NCBI GenBank assembly: GCA_008501545.1
Contig: QQUM01000371.1
Location: forward strand, 1 to 8,138
Direction of reading: 5' to 3'
Length of the DNA: 8,138 nt
DNA from: Calditrichota bacterium
Lineage (GTDB): Bacteria > Zhuqueibacterota > Zhuqueibacteria > Zhuqueibacterales > Geothermadaptataceae
Shown here: positions 6,410 through 8,138 of the stretch, in pieces
Numbering within the stretch: the first letter of the stretch is position 1
How the letters are laid out: each line of letters starts with the position of its first letter
Notes under the pieces: generated by a model
Database searches by the model: none
Told to the model about the DNA's origin: nothing
Seen by the model: the letters and a program-made list of their open reading frames with translations, nothing else
Position numbers and translations under genes: made by a program

Positions 6410-6620
6410 TCTATTTAACCGCATTTGCGATGAATTGGGCGAAAACATCGATTCGGAGCTTTGCCAGGAATTAATGGAGCATGTCGATAACTGCGAAGAT
6501 TGTCGTTGTTGCCTGAAATCAATTCGAAACACTGTGCATTTGTATCGGAAAATACCGGACGTGCAAGTTCCCAATGAGGTTACTACCAGATTGATGGCGA
6601 TGCTGGATGATTCATGTTAA
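6396..6620 (+). CDS. Small cysteine-rich ZAS-type anti-sigma factor candidate
   Basis: A 74-residue soluble protein beginning MPCPNLFNRI, read in a different frame and overlapping the sigma gene end by 14 bp. It has the zinc-binding anti-sigma signature HxxxCxxC as H29-VDN-C33-ED-C36, followed at once by C38 and C39. C3, C11 and C23 lie upstream, giving eight cysteines in all with C74. C3 to H29 is 26 residues, a spacing like that between an N-terminal Cys and the His in RsrA-type proteins. No transmembrane helix is present, so it would bind the sigma factor in the cytosol. GGAAGG (6381-6386) supports this ATG; the in-frame start at 6330 lies well inside the sigma gene. It would hold the sigma factor inactive until its thiols are oxidised; that is inferred from family and context. 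Confidence 0.8.
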   Translation: MPCPNLFNRICDELGENIDSELCQELMEHVDNCEDCRCCLKSIRNTVHLYRKIPDVQVPNEVTTRLMAMLDDSC

Positions 6621-6641
6621 ATATTCCTGATAAAGAATATT
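6620..6641 (+). repeat. AT-rich inverted repeat between anti-sigma and thioredoxin genes
   Basis: AATATTC (6620-6626) and GAATATT (6635-6641) are perfect 7-base arms around an 8-base loop, starting at the stop codon of the anti-sigma gene. No T-run follows, so it is not a terminator. It might be an mRNA processing or stability hairpin, which would let thioredoxin be made at a different level. The stem is weak. Confidence 0.35.
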
Positions 6642-6703
6642 GTTGACCGAAATTAAAAAGAAGTGCATCCAAAGGAGAAAAGTAAACAAAAATGCTTTTC
6701 TTT

Positions 6704-6709
6704 AAGGAG
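6704..6709 (+). promoter_or_regulatory. Strong Shine-Dalgarno AAGGAG for thioredoxin
   Basis: AAGGAG lies seven bases before the ATG at 6717 and sets the start against a GTG at 6663. A second AAAGGAG (6671-6677) lies 14 bases before an upstream ATG (6692) whose six-codon frame, ending TAA, runs through this site. Confidence 0.7.
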
Positions 6710-6716
6710 TAATAAA

Positions 6717-7058
6717 ATGGCGTCACAACACGAAATTGAATTAACAAACGTAAATTTTGAAAACGAAGTCATCAAATCGGATAAACCAGTTCTCGTCGAC
6801 TTCTGGGCACCCTGGTGCGCACCCTGTCGCGCTGTTGCACCAACAGTCGAAGAGTTGGCTGATGAAATGCACGAATCTATAAAAGTCGGCAAAGTAAACA
6901 CCGACGAGAACCAGCATTTGGCAATGCAGTTCGGCATCCGTTCCATTCCAACTCTGATGATTTTTAACAGAGGTGAGGTTGCCGAGCAAATGGTTGGTGT
7001 GCAACCAAAGAGTGTTTTAAAGGATAAATTGCAATACTATGCAGGCATTCCTGCTTAA
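6717..7058 (+). CDS. trxA: Cytosolic thioredoxin
   Basis: A 113-residue thioredoxin, full length for the family, with no signal peptide. The redox centre is WCAPC (W33, C34, C37), preceded by the usual VLVDFWAP. The cis-proline is P78 (RSIPTL), and the FNRGEVAEQMVG turn and C-terminal helix are present. The centre has Ala in place of the usual Gly (WCGPC), a known but less common variant that may shift redox potential slightly. As a general protein disulfide reductase it would need thioredoxin reductase, which is not in this window. It follows the anti-sigma gene by 96 bp and precedes the FmdB gene by 14 bp. In Streptomyces, thioredoxin returns RsrA to its reduced form; the same loop is plausible here. 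Confidence 0.95.
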   Translation: MASQHEIELTNVNFENEVIKSDKPVLVDFWAPWCAPCRAVAPTVEELADEMHESIKVGKVNTDENQHLAMQFGIRSIPTLMIFNRGEVAEQMVGVQPKSVLKDKLQYYAGIPA

Positions 7059-7072
7059 ATTTTGGAGAAAAC

Positions 7073-7282
7073 ATGCCAATTTATGAATACCAATGTAAAG
7101 ACTGCAACGCACGTTTCGATCTGCTGCGCCCAATGCGCGCTTCCGATGATGATGTGAAATGTGAAAAATGTGGCAGCTCCGAAGTGAGCAAATTGCTTAG
7201 CACATTTGCATCATCCAGTACAAGCTCGTTAGGATTTGCCACCGGTGGCGGCGGCTGCAGCCCCTCCAGCGGCTTTTCATGA
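7073..7282 (+). CDS. FmdB-family zinc ribbon protein
   Basis: A 69-residue protein beginning MPIYEYQCKDC, the hallmark of the FmdB/CxxC_CxxC_SSSS regulatory-protein family. The zinc ribbon has C8-x2-C11 and C30-x2-C33. The C-terminal half is rich in Ser and Gly (about 44-69) with one extra Cys62, a feature common in the family and probably disordered. Original FmdB was proposed as a regulator of formamidase expression, but the function of most members is unknown. TGGAG lies six to seven bases before the ATG, and the gene is 14 bp after trxA, so it is the last gene of the operon before a strong terminator. Thiol-based zinc sites fit the redox theme of the operon. Confidence 0.92.
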   Translation: MPIYEYQCKDCNARFDLLRPMRASDDDVKCEKCGSSEVSKLLSTFASSSTSSLGFATGGGGCSPSSGFS

Positions 7283-7291
7283 GCGTAGGTA

Positions 7292-7310
7292 TTTCAGCCG
7301 TGCGCTGAAA
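7292..7310 (+). repeat. Hairpin TTTCAGC-CGTGC-GCTGAAA before the terminator
   Basis: Perfect 7-bp arms enclose a 5-base loop, ten bases after the fmdB-like stop codon. The following sequence has a short T-run (7315-7319) interrupted by A, so it could act as a weak first terminator or as a 3'-end protecting hairpin. Confidence 0.45.
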
Positions 7311-7320
7311 AGAATTTTTA

Positions 7321-7353
7321 AAAAAAGGCAGGCCATTTGGTCTGCCTTTTTTT
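7321..7353 (+). terminator. Strong intrinsic terminator, probably bidirectional
   Basis: An A-run (7321-7326) is followed by GGCAGGCC (7327-7334), loop ATTT, GGTCTGCC (7339-7346; one G-T wobble), then seven T (7347-7353). The flanking A and T runs make it terminator-like on both strands. It closes the thioredoxin/sigma operon. Confidence 0.9.
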
Positions 7354-7382
7354 GTTTTTGGGGATTATCTTGGATAGGCGTC

Positions 7383-7419
7383 ATTCCGGTTTCTGCGTTT
7401 TTCAGCAGAATACCGGAAT
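7383..7419. repeat. Bulged inverted repeat with ATTCCGGT/ACCGGAAT arms
   Basis: The left arm (7383-7396) and right arm (7405-7419) pair over 14 bases with one bulged T (7411) and an 8-base loop. GTCAT at 7380-7384 and ATGAC at 7424-7428 add outer symmetry. GTCATTCC...GGAAT palindromes are a common form of dispersed REP-like repeats in bacteria, so this may be one copy of a genomic repeat family. It lies just after the terminator. Confidence 0.55.
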
Positions 7420-7655
7420 CTCCATGACCCCACCAGGAACCGTGGAATGCCGGGATTTGATAAAATGCATTGAACCCGAGCTGAAAGCTGGCGAAGCAAC
7501 ATGACTGCCAGAGCTTGATTGTCGGATAAAACTTGTGCGAATCAGTTCCCCCAAATGAGTTGCCTTACTATGAAGCACTCAGTTTAGGTCGTAGTCGTTT
7601 TCCTTTCCAATTTCTTCATCTTGTTTTTCCCTGCAAATGCAACTATATTCATTTC

Positions 7656-7741
7656 ACCTGCTTCATTCATAAACACCAGGATTTTGCAGGGGATGTCCCC
7701 TGCACATCGCTCACTTGAAGCATTGCATGAATAAAGCAGGT
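7656..7741. repeat. Nested inverted-repeat cluster upstream of the DUF4062 gene
   Basis: The outer arms ACCTGCTTCATTCAT (7656-7670) and ATGAATAAAGCAGGT (7727-7741) are inverted repeats matching at 14 of 15 bases. Between them is a perfect inner hairpin, TGCAGGGG-ATGT-CCCCTGCA (7685-7704). A further CCCTGCA lies just outside (7630-7636). No T-run follows either hairpin. It could be a structured leader RNA, a small mobile or REP-like element, or a regulator site. Confidence 0.5.
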
Positions 7742-7789
7742 TCAACAACTTAATTGACAAAATCATGAATGTTCTTTCGGGGATCACTC

Positions 7790-8138
7790 ATGCCAAAATC
7801 CATTTTTCGCGTATTCGTCAGCTCCACTTACATCGATCTCATCGACTACCGCAAAGCAGCTGAAAAAGCCATCAACGATCAGAAGCAGAAGTACATCGGC
7901 ATGGAATACATGGGCACTTTGCCCGATGAGCCGAAAGTTGCCAGTCTGAAAATGGTTGAAGAATGCGACCTTTGCATCGGTATTTACGCATGGCGCTATG
8001 GTTATGTGCCGGATGGCGACGACTATTCCATTACCGAGCAGGAGTATCGTCACGCCAAAAAACTTGGCAAGCCATGTTTGTGTTACTTTGTTGATGAAGA
8101 ATTCCCCTGGAAACCGAAATTCATAGAATCCGGCACTG
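7790..8138 (+). CDS. DUF4062-domain protein, N-terminal part (runs off the window)
   Basis: The first 116 codons are open to the window edge, with no stop. The protein starts MPKSIFRVFVSSTYIDL and shows the DUF4062 pattern: RVFVSSTYIDL (7-17), ECDLCIGIYAWRYGYVP (58-74), SITEQEYRHA (80-89) and GKPCLCYFVDE (93-103). DUF4062 has a Rossmann-like, TIR-related fold as I understand it, and is usually the first domain of larger proteins with NACHT/NB-ARC ATPase, TPR or WD40 parts, some suspected of immune-like roles. What follows here is unknown. GGGG (7779-7782) is a poor ribosome binding site, yet no earlier in-frame start is seen. It is a new unit beyond the operon terminator, behind an inverted-repeat cluster. 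Confidence 0.88.
   Translation, partial: MPKSIFRVFVSSTYIDLIDYRKAAEKAINDQKQKYIGMEYMGTLPDEPKVASLKMVEECDLCIGIYAWRYGYVPDGDDYSITEQEYRHAKKLGKPCLCYFVDEEFPWKPKFIESGT

Larger units (their letters stand above)
7283..7789. other. 507-bp intergenic region with several inverted repeats
   Basis: It holds, in order, a 7-bp hairpin, the operon terminator, a bulged 14-bp inverted repeat and a nested inverted-repeat cluster. No gene is convincing: a 26-codon frame (7424-7504) and a minus-strand frame (7584-7787, GTG start) lack clear ribosome binding sites. A TTGACA at 7754-7759 has no matching -10, so the promoter of the DUF4062 gene is not identified. Confidence 0.5.

Noticed and set aside
7424..7504. 26-codon plus-strand frame starting inside the REP-like repeat region
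   Set aside because: No ribosome binding site and no recognisable family.
7754..7759. TTGACA hexamer as a -35 for the DUF4062 gene
   Set aside because: No acceptable -10 hexamer lies 16-18 bases downstream; the sequence there is TCGGGG-like.
7584..7787. 67-codon minus-strand frame upstream of the DUF4062 gene
   Set aside because: GTG start without Shine-Dalgarno, low-complexity end, and it is laid over the inverted-repeat cluster; could be a decayed gene but not supportable.

Overview
The window looks like a chromosomal segment from a free-living, moderately AT-rich bacterium. A glycine-rich RRM protein, a KhpA-type KH protein, a bacterial front-end-type desaturase, an FmdB zinc ribbon and a DUF4062 protein together suggest the FCB side of the tree (Calditrichota/KSB1, Ignavibacteria or Bacteroidota-like). 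That placement is inference only; there is no rRNA or other marker gene. I see no insertion sequence, tRNA, rRNA or CRISPR array.

Layout. Positions 1-4940 are read entirely on the minus strand. In transcription order: an inositol-monophosphatase-family enzyme (4940-3942), a NarL-type response regulator (3727-3071), a receiver-like protein without its phosphorylation residues (2763-2407), a 40-residue lysine/glutamine-rich micro-protein (2317-2195), a membrane fatty acid desaturase (2178-1105), a 105-residue protein of unknown function (1096-779), a KhpA-like KH protein (668-426) and an RRM protein with a glycine-rich tail (362-9). The micro-protein, desaturase and unknown gene are tightly packed (16 and 8 bp gaps) and probably co-transcribed.

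A divergent intergenic region (4941-5267) separates this block from a plus-strand operon. It holds a sigma-70-like promoter facing the phosphatase gene, a perfect 15-bp palindrome, and a GGAAT-N18-GTT element facing the operon.

The plus-strand operon is: exported thioredoxin-fold protein (5268-5774), ECF sigma factor (5798-6409), small cysteine-rich anti-sigma-like protein with a HxxxCxxC motif (6396-6620, overlapping the sigma gene), cytosolic thioredoxin (6717-7058) and FmdB-type zinc ribbon (7073-7282), closed by a strong intrinsic terminator (about 7321-7353). This resembles the logic of the Streptomyces SigR-RsrA-thioredoxin disulfide-stress circuit: a zinc/cysteine anti-sigma releases a sigma factor on oxidation, and thioredoxin resets it. 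The promoter-like element matches the SigR-type consensus.

Downstream, 7283-7789 holds no convincing gene but several strong inverted repeats. At 7790 a new gene begins that runs off the window; its N-terminus is a DUF4062 domain, often the first domain of large STAND/NLR-like or TPR proteins.

The most interesting points are the putative redox sigma operon with its promoter and palindrome, the regulator/pseudo-receiver pair upstream of a desaturase, the lysine-rich micro-protein, and the inverted-repeat cluster before the DUF4062 gene.
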